A stretch of 6,625 nucleotides of DNA from Desulfonatronospira sp. (GTDB lineage Bacteria > Desulfobacterota > Desulfovibrionia > Desulfovibrionales > Desulfonatronovibrionaceae), in the NCBI GenBank assembly GCA_003563255.1, contig PWSL01000012.1, positions 1-6,625 of the forward strand, written 5' to 3'. The notes beneath the pieces are model-generated. The model saw only the letters and a list, made by a program, of their open reading frames with translations, made no database searches and was not told the DNA's origin. This document shows positions 1 to 6,625 of the stretch, one piece after another. A program made the position numbers and the translations under genes. How positions within the stretch are numbered: the first letter of the stretch is position 1; every line of letters begins with the position of its first letter.

Positions 1-31
1 AAACTTATAAAATATTATACCTGCCTCAATT

Positions 32-115
32 GGGGACAGGCACCCCCGCACTTATTTTTAATACAAATGATCTTGGTTTTATTGGAAAAAATAAGTGCGG
101 GAAGAGCCAGTCCCC
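32..115. repeat. 84-bp inverted-repeat element (MITE/REP-like) before fhs
   Basis: Two arms of about 28 bp face each other around a 27-nt AT-rich core (60-86). The inner 15 bp are perfect: CCCGCACTTATTTTT at 45-59 and its reverse complement at 87-101. The outer parts also match, GGGGACAGGCAC at 32-43 against GAGCCAGTCCCC at 104-115, with two mismatches in 12. Over the full arms 25 of 28 positions agree, with one single-base gap. No open reading frame of note lies inside and no clear target duplication is seen at the edges. The left arm recurs at 4191-4219, which argues for a dispersed repeat rather than a gene-specific regulatory hairpin. It resembles the short palindromic repeats mobilised by REP-associated tyrosine transposases, but that class is inferred. 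Once transcribed, it would form a long hairpin in the fhs leader. Confidence 0.8.
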
Positions 116-161
116 GGAGGTCAGTCATAAGTTTCGCTGTAGTGATAGAAAAACCCCACAC

Positions 162-168
162 AAGGAGG
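162..168 (+). promoter_or_regulatory. Ribosome binding site of fhs
   Basis: AAGGAGG sits 6 bases before the ATG at 175. It decides the start: the reading frame is open upstream to an ATG at 67, but that codon lies inside the repeat element and has no Shine-Dalgarno sequence. Confidence 0.9.
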
Positions 169-174
169 ACTAAT

Positions 175-1938
175 ATGGCTCTTGACCCCACCAGGCATAA
201 AGACTGGGAAATAGCCGAGGAAGCGGAAAGCCGCATGAAGACAGTTTATGAGCTGGGCGAGCAGCTGGGACTGGCTAAAGAGGAACTGTTGCCACATGGT
301 CATTACGTGGCCAAGCTGGATTACCGCAAGATCCTGGAAAGCCGGCAGAGTAAACCGGACGGCAAGTACGTGGACGTTACCGCCATTACCCCTACTCCTC
401 TTGGAGAAGGCAAGTCCACCTGTGCCATGGGACTGGTCCAGGGACTGGGAAAAAGAAACAAGTCCGTAATGGGGGCTATTAGGCAGCCTTCCGGCGGACC
501 CACCATGAATATCAAGGGTTCCGCAGCAGGTGGAGGTCTGGCCCAGTGCATTCCCTTGACGCCTTTTTCCCTGGGACTCACCGGGGATATCAACGCCATC
601 ATGAACTCTCATAATCTGGGCATGGTGGCCCTGACCTCGCGCATGCAGCACGAGAACAATTATACCGATGAAGAGCTGGCCAAACGCGGCCTGAAGCGCC
701 TGGATATTCATCCCAAGAAAGTCGAATTCAACTGGATAATCGATTTCTGCGCCCAGGCCCTGCGCAACATTACCATCGGACAGGGAGCCAAAATGGACGG
801 CCCCATGATGCAGTCCAGATTCGACATAGCAGTAAGCTCGGAAATCATGGCCATTTTGTCCGTGGCCAAAAACCTGGAGGATATGCGCAACAAAATCGGC
901 AAGATCGTACTGGCCTATGACCGCCAGGACCGCCCCATCACCACTGCTGATCTGGAAGTGGACGGAGCCATGACCGCCTGGATGGTGGAGGCCCTGAATC
1001 CCAATCTCATGCAGACCCTGGAGGGTCAGCCCGTGGCCGTGCATGCCGGACCCTTCGCCAATATCGCCATAGGACAGAGCTCAGTCATCGCTGACCGGGT
1101 GGCCCTGAAACTGGCCGACTACAACGTCACTGAGAGTGGCTTTGGAGCTGATATCGGATTTGAGAAATTCTGGAACCTCAAGTGCCGCTATTCCAATCTC
1201 AAGCCGCATTGCGCCGTGGTGGTGGCCACCATCCGGGCCCTGAAATGCCACGGAGGAGCGCCCATTCCGGTGCCGGGGCGGCCCATGCCCGAAGAGTACG
1301 GCAAGGAAAACGTGGGCTGGGTGGAAGAAGGCTGCAAAAACCTCCTGCACCATATCGAGACCGTTAAAAAGGCCGGCATCAACCCTGTGGTGTGCATAAA
1401 CGCCTTTTACATGGACACGGAAAACGAGATAAAGGCTGTACGCCGCCTGTGCGAAGAGGCCGGGGCCAGGGTGGCTGTTTCCAAGCACTGGCAGTACGGC
1501 GGAGATGGAGCCCTGGAATTTGCCGATGCAGTTACCGATGCCTGCGAAGAGGAAAACGAGTTCCGCTTTCTGTATGACCTGGACACTCCGCTGGAAAAAC
1601 GCATAGAGCTCATTGCCAGGGAGGTATATGGAGCAGACGGGGTAAGCTTCGGGCCGGACGCTCAGGCCAAACTCAAGCGCATGGAAAAGGACCCGGACAT
1701 GAAGGACATGGGCACCTGCATGGTCAAGACCCACCTGTCCCTGTCCCATGAACCCTCTCTCAAGGGCGTGCCCAGAAACTGGACCCTGCCGGTGCGCGAT
1801 ATCCTGACCTACAAGGGCGCAGGCTTCGTGGTCCCGGTGGCCGGCACCATAAGCCTCATGCCCGGCACCGGCTCCGATCCTGCCTACCGCCGCATCGACG
1901 TGGATACGGAAACAGGCAAGGTAAAGGGCCTGTTCTAA
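175..1938 (+). CDS. fhs: Formate-tetrahydrofolate ligase (formyl-THF synthetase)
   Basis: This cytoplasmic enzyme joins formate to tetrahydrofolate using ATP, giving 10-formyl-THF for purine synthesis, initiator Met-tRNA formylation and the methyl branch of the Wood-Ljungdahl pathway. The 587-residue protein is full length or slightly long for the family (usually about 555-590). The ATP-binding loop TPLGEGKST is at residues 74-82. The first family signature appears as [11 protein letters not shown] at 112-122, and the second, [12 protein letters not shown], is intact at 350-361. The folate-stacking tryptophan is probably W439 in SKHWQYGG. The motif before the first signature reads RQPSGGP (103-109), where the textbook form is REPSLGP. 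The first signature is also altered, with Ser for Gly at 116 and Leu for Tyr at 122. From memory, related sulfate-reducer enzymes share these changes, so I read this as a subfamily and not a decayed gene. It is apparently transcribed alone, as a terminator follows directly. Confidence 0.97.
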   Translation: MALDPTRHKDWEIAEEAESRMKTVYELGEQLGLAKEELLPHGHYVAKLDYRKILESRQSKPDGKYVDVTAITPTPLGEGKSTCAMGLVQGLGKRNKSVMGAIRQPSGGPTMNIKGSAAGGGLAQCIPLTPFSLGLTGDINAIMNSHNLGMVALTSRMQHENNYTDEELAKRGLKRLDIHPKKVEFNWIIDFCAQALRNITIGQGAKMDGPMMQSRFDIAVSSEIMAILSVAKNLEDMRNKIGKIVLAYDRQDRPITTADLEVDGAMTAWMVEALNPNLMQTLEGQPVAVHAGPFANIAIGQSSVIADRVALKLADYNVTESGFGADIGFEKFWNLKCRYSNLKPHCAVVVATIRALKCHGGAPIPVPGRPMPEEYGKENVGWVEEGCKNLLHHIETVKKAGINPVVCINAFYMDTENEIKAVRRLCEEAGARVAVSKHWQYGGDGALEFADAVTDACEEENEFRFLYDLDTPLEKRIELIAREVYGADGVSFGPDAQAKLKRMEKDPDMKDMGTCMVKTHLSLSHEPSLKGVPRNWTLPVRDILTYKGAGFVVPVAGTISLMPGTGSDPAYRRIDVDTETGKVKGLF

Positions 1939-1970
1939 GCCCGCCTGAACTGGACATTGGCTTTTTTCAC

Positions 1971-2003
1971 AAGGGAGCAGGCCCCGGCTTGCTCCCTTTT
2001 GTT
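1971..2003 (+). terminator. Rho-independent terminator of fhs
   Basis: A perfect 9-bp stem, AAGGGAGCA (1971-1979) with TGCTCCCTT (1990-1998), extends inward by a G-T and two G-C/C-G pairs to a 4-nt loop. It is followed by a T-rich tail, TTTTGTT. It lies 32 bases after the fhs stop codon, so fhs probably ends its own transcript here. Confidence 0.9.
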
Positions 2004-2141
2004 ATTTCAGCTGAATATTTCACACCACGACTCCGACATAGTCTGACTGCCTTCGCCGAAAAAAACACCTGATACCAGCAGATTTTCTCTTCAAAACTGC
2101 CATTCTTGCTTGCTCTTACTGCGGTATTGGGTTAGATTCAC

Positions 2142-2153
2142 TGTCAGTTGACA
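2142..2153. promoter_or_regulatory. Palindrome TGTCA-GT-TGACA, candidate operator or -35 region
   Basis: A 5-bp inverted repeat with a 2-nt spacer lies 36 bases before the slt start. Its right half contains a perfect sigma70 -35 hexamer, TTGACA (2148-2153). However, the sequence at the right distance (ACCTAT, 2172-2177) is a poor -10. An alternative weak promoter is TTGCTC (2110-2115), 17 nt, TAGATT (2133-2138), which would place the palindrome near +1. Either way, slt needs its own promoter because the fhs terminator lies upstream. The remainder of the 1939-2189 gap shows nothing else I can support apart from that terminator. Confidence 0.3.
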
Positions 2154-2157
2154 ATTT

Positions 2158-2172
2158 TCCGGCAAGGCCGGA
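2158..2172 (+). other. Small GC-rich hairpin upstream of the slt ribosome binding site
   Basis: TCCGGC (2158-2163) pairs with GCCGGA (2167-2172) across a 3-nt loop, ending 6 bases before the Shine-Dalgarno GGAG at 2179-2182. No T run follows, so it is not a terminator. If the transcript starts upstream, it would sit in the 5' leader of slt. A role is not shown. Confidence 0.4.
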
Positions 2173-2189
2173 CCTATCGGAGTAAAAAC

Positions 2190-4148
2190 ATGGTGAGCAA
2201 GACTGTCCGTGCAATACTGAGTATTTTTTTGTTGGGAATATTTTTTGTCACCCCCGCCCAGGCAGACCTTTCCCAGCAAAGACAAAAATTCCTGGAAGCC
2301 GAGAAGGCCTTTAATGAAAACAAGTTTGAGGATTTCAAATCCCTTACAGCAGAACTCGTCAGCTATCCCTTGTACCCCTACCTTCTGCACAAAGAACTAC
2401 GTCAGAACATATCCCTGAAAAGTGAGGCCCAAATCCTGGAATTTCTTGATGCCTACTCTTCCACCCCCCTGGCCGGACAGCTGCGCTCCAGGTGGCTTGA
2501 CTATCTTGCCCGCAACCACCAATGGACCAGGCTGGTGAGGGATTATACTGAATCATCATCCAGAGAGAGGACTCTATGCTCTTACGGACGGGCCCTTCTG
2601 GAAACAGGACAGGAGAAAGCAGCCTTTGATCATGCTGAAAAAATGTGGCTGCACGGCAGGTCCCGACCCAATGAGTGCGACCCTCTGTTCGATGCCTGGC
2701 GTGCTGCCGACAAACTCACTCCAGAACTTGTCCGGGAACGCATAGCCCTCGCCATTGACCAGGGACAGCTGGGTCTGGCCGGATACCTGCGGAGGTACCT
2801 GCCGGACAGCGACAAATCCTGGCTGGACCTCTGGCTGAACATTGCCCGTAATCCCTCCAGAACCCTCCACCAGGACTGGACTGGGGCCGCTGACTCCTAC
2901 AGCGGCAAAATACTTGTCTACGGCATGAAAAGACTCGTCCGGCAGGACACATCCAAGGCTGCCAAAGACTGGGACGCAATCAAGGCTGAGTATAACTTTG
3001 AAGCCACAGACTTCCCTGAGGTGGAGCAGGATATAGCCCTGTACCTGGCCCTTAGAAAGCATGACCAGGCTCTGGAGCGCTTTAAAGGTCTCCCGGAGCG
3101 GGTCAAAAACCCCAGGCTTAGGGAGTGGCACGTGCGAGTTGCCCTGTATCATGAAAGCTGGGATGAAGTCCTCAATGCCTGGAGTCATCTCACCCAGTCC
3201 CAGAAGGCGGAGCCAAGATGGCAATACTGGCGTGCCAGAGCTCTGGAAAAGCAGGGGGATATTCAGCATGCCTCGGGAATTTACCTGAATCTTCTGGGCA
3301 GGCAGAACTATTTTGCACTCCTGGCCGCTGACAGGCTCAATCGCTCCTATATCATACGCCACACCCCCCTGGACCCTTCTCCTGCCGTCATCGAGCAGGC
3401 CAGCCTTCAACCCGGCATCCAGAGGGCCATGGAACTATACATTCTGGATCGCGAAATTGAGGCCCGCCGGGAATGGGCCCAGGCCATTCAGAACCAGGGG
3501 TCAGACATCCTGGCCGGGGCCGCTGTACTGGCTCACAGCCTGGGCTGGCACGACCGGGCCATACAGGCCGCTGCAAGGGCCCGGCAGTTTGACGATCTGG
3601 TTCTCAGATTTCCCATGCCCTTCAATGACCTCATCGCTGATCATTCCCGCAGTAAGGCGATGGACCCCGCCTGGATCCTGGCCCTGGCCAGGCAGGAAAG
3701 CATGTTCATGCCGGATGTACGTTCTCCTGCCGGGGCCATCGGCCTGATGCAGATAATGCCCTCCACCGGAAGGATTATCGCAGCCAGGCTTCAGGAGTCG
3801 CTGGGCAATCCATATCGCCTTACAGATCCAGATATCAGCGTGCGCTACGGGGTCTTTTACCTGCACATGCGCCTGCAGGAACTGCAGCAAAACCCTGTCC
3901 TGGCGACAGCCGCCTACAATGCCGGGGCCCACCGGGTTAACAACTGGTTGCCTGAAGACCGTGCAATGCCTGCCGACATCTGGGTTGAAAATATCCCTTT
4001 CCATGAGACCAGGGACTATATTGAAAGGATAAATACCTATACCACTATTTACCAGATACGTTTGGGTCTGGAACCTACCAGGCTCTCCCACAGGATGCCG
4101 GACATCCTGCCCAGGCATTCGGCCCCGGAAAGAGTCGCCGGTGGGTGA
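2190..4148 (+). CDS. slt: Soluble lytic murein transglycosylase, Slt70-like (family 1A)
   Basis: This periplasmic enzyme cleaves the MurNAc-GlcNAc bond of peptidoglycan to give 1,6-anhydro-muropeptides. The 652-residue precursor matches the size of E. coli Slt70 (645). A signal peptide spans residues 1-25 (basic start, hydrophobic core 8-20, AQA before the likely cut), with no lipobox cysteine. The helical U-domain follows, with YPLYPYL at 59-65, TPLAGQLRSRWL near 92-103, and Cys130 and Cys163, a pair equivalent as I recall to a disulfide in Slt70. The linker domain carries WQYWRARAL at 344-352 and FALLAADRL at 375-383. The catalytic domain is intact: QES with the acid E503, GLMQIMP at 518-524, AYNAG at 575-579 and IPFHETRDYI at 602-611. 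I chose the ATG at 2190 because GGAG lies 7 bases before it and the signal peptide starts there. The frame is open 14 codons further, to an ATG-less start at 2148, without support. No cell-wall gene sits beside it. Confidence 0.95.
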   Translation: MVSKTVRAILSIFLLGIFFVTPAQADLSQQRQKFLEAEKAFNENKFEDFKSLTAELVSYPLYPYLLHKELRQNISLKSEAQILEFLDAYSSTPLAGQLRSRWLDYLARNHQWTRLVRDYTESSSRERTLCSYGRALLETGQEKAAFDHAEKMWLHGRSRPNECDPLFDAWRAADKLTPELVRERIALAIDQGQLGLAGYLRRYLPDSDKSWLDLWLNIARNPSRTLHQDWTGAADSYSGKILVYGMKRLVRQDTSKAAKDWDAIKAEYNFEATDFPEVEQDIALYLALRKHDQALERFKGLPERVKNPRLREWHVRVALYHESWDEVLNAWSHLTQSQKAEPRWQYWRARALEKQGDIQHASGIYLNLLGRQNYFALLAADRLNRSYIIRHTPLDPSPAVIEQASLQPGIQRAMELYILDREIEARREWAQAIQNQGSDILAGAAVLAHSLGWHDRAIQAAARARQFDDLVLRFPMPFNDLIADHSRSKAMDPAWILALARQESMFMPDVRSPAGAIGLMQIMPSTGRIIAARLQESLGNPYRLTDPDISVRYGVFYLHMRLQELQQNPVLATAAYNAGAHRVNNWLPEDRAMPADIWVENIPFHETRDYIERINTYTTIYQIRLGLEPTRLSHRMPDILPRHSAPERVAGG

Positions 4149-4190
4149 ACAGCAGAGCCGATTTTTCAAATATTCTACAGCCTTTCTGCC

Positions 4191-4219
4191 ATATAATAAG
4201 AGCGGAGGTGCCTGTCCCC
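4191..4219 (-). repeat. Second copy of the fhs-upstream repeat arm, inverted
   Basis: The reverse complement of this stretch matches the left arm of the 32-115 element at 24 of 29 positions, without gaps. This includes 13 identical bases, GGGGACAGGCACC (4207-4219 here, 32-44 there), and a shared CTTATT. No good full-length partner arm is present on either side. A partial partner, CCGCACTT at 4255-4262, can pair with AAGAGCGG at 4198-4205 with one mismatch, leaving a 49-nt loop. This may be a single or decayed arm of the same repeat family, in the gap between slt and hisD. I see no clear intrinsic terminator in the 4149-4346 gap. Confidence 0.7.
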
Positions 4220-4260
4220 TGCCTTCCATAATAGCGCTGAACAGATACAAAAAACCGCAC

Positions 4261-4288
4261 TTGATAAAATTATGGATGCACATTAAGT
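4261..4288 (+). promoter_or_regulatory. Weak candidate promoter for hisD-purC-fabI
   Basis: TTGATA (4261-4266) matches the -35 consensus at five of six bases. After 16 nt comes TTAAGT (4283-4288), a poor -10 with three of six. A start site would fall about 50 bases before hisD. It is the best sigma70-like pair I found in the gap, but the -10 is weak and the real promoter may be elsewhere, including read-through from slt. Confidence 0.2.
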
Positions 4289-4346
4289 AGTCGTGTTTGA
4301 GCGGTGAAGGTTACGAGTTACATCAACAGCAGCAGGAGTGGACTTA

Positions 4347-5657
4347 ATGTTCGGCAGACAGTTTATTTATTCATCCGCGCATGACTGGCCACACATCAAG
4401 TCCTGGTTGACCCTGAGGATGCAGCCTGACACCTCTGTTGAAGGCAAGGTCCGGGAAGTCATGGACAAGGTGAGCAGGCGCGGCGATGAGGCCCTGGTGG
4501 AATATACCCGGCATTTTGACTGCCGGGAATTCAGTATCCAGGACATGCAGGTCACCGCGGCAGAGATTGAAAATTCTCTTTTACAGATCCCGGTGGATGA
4601 TCTCGATATAATTCGGGAGGCGGCCTTCAAAATAAGGACTTTTCATTCCAGGCAGGCCCGGAACTCCTGGTTCACCACCGACCCAGACGGTGCTTTCCTG
4701 GGCCAGATGACCACCCCGGTTTCCAGGGCCGGTCTTTATGTCCCTGGAGGACAGGGAGGCGACACTCCCCTTATTTCCAGCCTGCTCATGAACGCCATCC
4801 CGGCCCAGGTTGCCGGGGTGGAATCCATCTGTATCGTAACTCCGCCCCGTGCAGACAGGACCCTGAATCCATATATTCTTGCCACTGCGCACCTTCTGGG
4901 GCTTGATGAAATCTACGAATGCGGCTCTGCCTGGGCTGTTGCGGCCCTGGCTTACGGTACGGCCAGTATCCCAGCCGTGGATATGATAGCCGGGCCGGGC
5001 AACATTTTTGTGACCACCGCCAAAAAACTGCTCATGGGCCAGGTGGGCATCGACATGATCGCTGGTCCCAGCGAGCTGGCGGTTCTGGCGGATTCCAGCG
5101 CCAGACCGGATTACATAGCCGCGGACCTTCTCTCCCAGGCCGAACACGATCCCCTGGCCGGGACCTACCTGGTGACTGATGATGCAGATCTCATGGAGAA
5201 TGTAGACAATGAACTGGAAAACCAGCTCCTGAGCCTGCCCCGTGCGGATAATGCCTGCAAGGCCCTCAAGGACTGGGGAGGATCTTTCAAGGTCCCGGAC
5301 ATGCAGACCGGGATGGAGCTCATCAACCGCATTGCTCCGGAGCACTTTGAACTCTGTCTGCAGGATCCCTGGCCCATGCTGGCAAAAGTCAAAAACGCCG
5401 GGGCGGTGTTTCTTGGGCATACCAGCCCGGAACCTGTGGGGGACTACTTCGCCGGCCCCAACCATGTCCTGCCCACCCTGGGAACGGCCAGATTTTCCCA
5501 GGCCCTGTCTGTACAGAATTTTCAGAAAAGCATCAGTATCCTGGCTACAGACCAGGGTTATCTGCAGCAGCATGCATCCAGTATCGCCCGCATGGCCAGG
5601 ATGGAAAACCTGGAGGCCCACGCACGCAGCGTAGAAATCAGACTAAAAGGAGAATAA
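4347..5657 (+). CDS. hisD: Histidinol dehydrogenase
   Basis: This enzyme catalyses the last two steps of histidine synthesis, oxidising L-histidinol to L-histidinaldehyde and then L-histidine with two NAD+. It is a cytoplasmic, zinc-dependent homodimer. The 436-residue protein is standard length. The zinc ligands known from E. coli (Gln259, His262, Asp360, His419) map to Q264, H267, D366 and H425. The catalytic Glu-His pair maps to E332-H333 in APEHFEL. Offsets are a constant 5-6 residues, so there are no large gaps. AGPGNIFVTTAKK (215-227) and AGPSELAVLAD (239-249) are the glycine-rich family motifs, and PVGDYFAGPNHVLPT holds the zinc aspartate. I chose the ATG at 4347 because AGGAG (4334-4338) lies 8 bases before it. 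A GTG at 4338 in the same frame overlaps that ribosome site and would add three residues. No other his gene is visible, so the histidine genes appear dispersed. Confidence 0.97.
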   Translation: MFGRQFIYSSAHDWPHIKSWLTLRMQPDTSVEGKVREVMDKVSRRGDEALVEYTRHFDCREFSIQDMQVTAAEIENSLLQIPVDDLDIIREAAFKIRTFHSRQARNSWFTTDPDGAFLGQMTTPVSRAGLYVPGGQGGDTPLISSLLMNAIPAQVAGVESICIVTPPRADRTLNPYILATAHLLGLDEIYECGSAWAVAALAYGTASIPAVDMIAGPGNIFVTTAKKLLMGQVGIDMIAGPSELAVLADSSARPDYIAADLLSQAEHDPLAGTYLVTDDADLMENVDNELENQLLSLPRADNACKALKDWGGSFKVPDMQTGMELINRIAPEHFELCLQDPWPMLAKVKNAGAVFLGHTSPEPVGDYFAGPNHVLPTLGTARFSQALSVQNFQKSISILATDQGYLQQHASSIARMARMENLEAHARSVEIRLKGE

Positions 5658-5662
5658 CAGTA

Positions 5663-6577
5663 ATGCAGATAGTAACCCAAACCAACATCCAGGAATTTCC
5701 TTTATTGTCCAGGGGCAAAGTCCGGGATATCTATGAACTGGACCCTGAAACCCTGCTGATCGTCACCACCGACCGCATGAGTGCTTTTGATGTGGTCATG
5801 CCCCGGCCCATTCCATACAAAGGCGCGGTGTTGAACCAGATCACCCTTTTCTGGATGGACATGTTCAAGGACGTGGTGGACAATCACCTTATAAGTTCCG
5901 ACGTGCAGGACTATCCCAAAAGCCTGCAACCATACACCCGGGAGCTTGGGGGACGCTCGGTCATGGTCAAAAGAGCCGCTCCTCTGCCCATTGAATGCAT
6001 TGTCCGGGGATATATCACCGGTTCAGGATGGAAAGATTACCAGCGCACCGGACAGGTCTGCGGCTATACCCTTCCCCAGGGCCTTCTGGAATCACAGAAA
6101 CTGGAAGAGCCACTGTTTACACCTTCCACCAAAGCCGAAGCCGGAGAACACGACGAGAATATCGACATGCAACAGGCCGGTCAAAAAATCGGTGATCAGA
6201 TGCTGGAAAAGGTCAGCAGCCTGTCCCTTTCCATCTACCGTCAGGCCAGGGAATACGCCGAAAAACGCGGTATCATCATCGCGGACACCAAATTTGAGTT
6301 TGGAATCAGTAAGGGGCGACTAATGCTCATCGATGAAGTCCTGACACCGGACTCTTCGCGTTTCTGGCCCGCAGACCAGTACAAGCCCGGCCAGGGACAG
6401 TCCAGCTTTGACAAGCAATATCTCAGGGACTGGCTGGAGCGTTCCGGATGGGACAAGAACCCTCCCCCGCCGGATCTGCCCCAGGAAATTGTCAGCGAAA
6501 CCACCAATAAATATCTGCTGGCCTACAAGCTTTTAACCGGAAAAGAACTCATCCAGGGAGGTTCAAATGCTGCTTAA
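5663..6577 (+). CDS. purC: Phosphoribosylaminoimidazole-succinocarboxamide (SAICAR) synthase
   Basis: This enzyme joins aspartate to CAIR using ATP in de novo purine synthesis, giving SAICAR in the cytoplasm. At 304 residues it belongs to the longer PurC form, like the yeast enzyme, and not the roughly 240-residue form of E. coli and Bacillus. GKVRDIYE (18-25) is the N-terminal nucleotide-binding region and DRMSAFD (37-43) follows. Signature 1, PLPIECIVRGYITGS, is at 107-121, and signature 2, IADTKFEFG, at 206-214. TPSTKAE (153-159) and DEVLTPDSSRFWP (224-236) are further conserved blocks of the long form. All are intact. The start has AAGGAG (5647-5652) 10 bases before it, inside the end of hisD. 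The gene follows hisD by 5 bp and overlaps the next by 11 bp, so co-transcription and possibly coupled translation are likely. Confidence 0.97.
   Translation: MQIVTQTNIQEFPLLSRGKVRDIYELDPETLLIVTTDRMSAFDVVMPRPIPYKGAVLNQITLFWMDMFKDVVDNHLISSDVQDYPKSLQPYTRELGGRSVMVKRAAPLPIECIVRGYITGSGWKDYQRTGQVCGYTLPQGLLESQKLEEPLFTPSTKAEAGEHDENIDMQQAGQKIGDQMLEKVSSLSLSIYRQAREYAEKRGIIIADTKFEFGISKGRLMLIDEVLTPDSSRFWPADQYKPGQGQSSFDKQYLRDWLERSGWDKNPPPPDLPQEIVSETTNKYLLAYKLLTGKELIQGGSNAA
6555..6561 (+). promoter_or_regulatory. Ribosome binding site of fabI inside purC
   Basis: AGGGAGG lies 5 bases before the ATG at 6567, within the last codons of purC. It supports that start even though it overlaps the purC end. Confidence 0.8.
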
Positions 6578-6625
6578 GGATAAAAAGGCTGTCATCTTCG
6601 GTGTGGCCAACAATAAAAGCATCGC
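6567..6625 (+). CDS. fabI: Enoyl-ACP reductase FabI, N-terminal fragment (cut by window end)
   Basis: Only the first 19 complete codons plus two bases are present, reading MLLKDKKAVIFGVANNKSI followed by an incomplete codon for Ala (GC). The GVANNKSIA segment is the characteristic start of the Rossmann nucleotide-binding fold of FabI, where most other short-chain dehydrogenases have TGxxxGIG. FabI reduces the trans-2 double bond of enoyl-acyl carrier protein with NADH, the last step of each fatty-acid elongation cycle. The start overlaps the purC end by 11 bp in another frame. The full gene would be about 260 codons and continues past the window. The identification rests on this short motif alone. 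Confidence 0.8.
   Translation, partial: MLLKDKKAVIFGVANNKSI

Noticed and set aside
6..18. TATAAA and TATTAT as -10 boxes for fhs
   Set aside because: They resemble -10 elements, but the matching -35 would lie outside or at the very edge of the window and the stretch is simply AT-rich, so a promoter cannot be supported.
67..174. N-terminal extension of fhs by 36 residues from an ATG at 67
   Set aside because: That ATG lies in the core of the inverted repeat with no Shine-Dalgarno sequence. The ATG at 175 has AAGGAGG at ideal spacing and gives a normal family N-terminus.
121..1044. Long open frame on the minus strand opposite fhs
   Set aside because: It is the complement of a strongly conserved gene, has no recognisable domain, and its His/Gly-rich composition is typical of antisense readings in GC-rich DNA.
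2040..2060. Small palindromes AGTC-T-GACT and TTCG-C-CGAA
   Set aside because: Stems of four base pairs are expected by chance and have no associated signal.
2148..2189. Upstream start for slt adding 14 residues
   Set aside because: It would start at a TTG inside the palindrome/-35-like sequence and put a polar stretch ahead of the signal peptide. The ATG at 2190 has GGAG at proper spacing.
3501..4283. 260-codon minus-strand open frame opposite the slt catalytic domain
   Set aside because: It overlaps conserved coding sequence and shows no recognisable protein features.
4338..4346. GTG start for hisD
   Set aside because: The GTG overlaps the AGGAG that serves the ATG at 4347, so it would lack its own ribosome site.
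4581..5621. 346-codon minus-strand open frame opposite hisD
   Set aside because: It lies entirely within a clear hisD with all catalytic residues and has no family motif. It is a GC-driven shadow.

Overview
The window is an ordinary stretch of bacterial chromosome. It carries four complete genes and the first 20 codons of a fifth, all on the + strand, in compact GC-rich coding sequence separated by AT-richer gaps. The proteins look like those of an anaerobic deltaproteobacterium of the sulfate-reducer type (Desulfovibrionales-like). This rests on a 587-residue formate-tetrahydrofolate ligase with variant motifs and on a hisD-purC-fabI cluster. It is an inference from protein character and gene order, not a proven assignment.

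Layout. Positions 1-174 hold an 84-bp near-perfect inverted-repeat element (32-115) and the leader of fhs. Fhs (175-1938) activates formate onto tetrahydrofolate and ends at a strong intrinsic terminator (1971-2003). A 251-bp gap (1939-2189) follows, with a small palindrome and a mini-hairpin just before slt (2190-4148). The slt product is an exported, Slt70-like soluble lytic murein transglycosylase that cleaves peptidoglycan in the periplasm. The next gap (4149-4346) has no clear terminator but carries a second, inverted copy of one arm of the repeat found before fhs.

The last block is a tight run that looks like one transcription unit: hisD (histidinol dehydrogenase, 4347-5657), purC (SAICAR synthase, 5663-6577) and fabI (enoyl-ACP reductase, 6567 to the window end). 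The gaps are 5 bp between hisD and purC and an 11-bp overlap between purC and fabI. Fhs and purC are linked metabolically because formyl-tetrahydrofolate feeds purine synthesis, and the histidine pathway releases AICAR, a purine intermediate. The slt and fabI genes are envelope functions.

No new multi-gene system is visible. The least ordinary signals are the two related repeat copies about 4.1 kb apart in opposite orientation, and the divergent active-site motifs of the Fhs protein.
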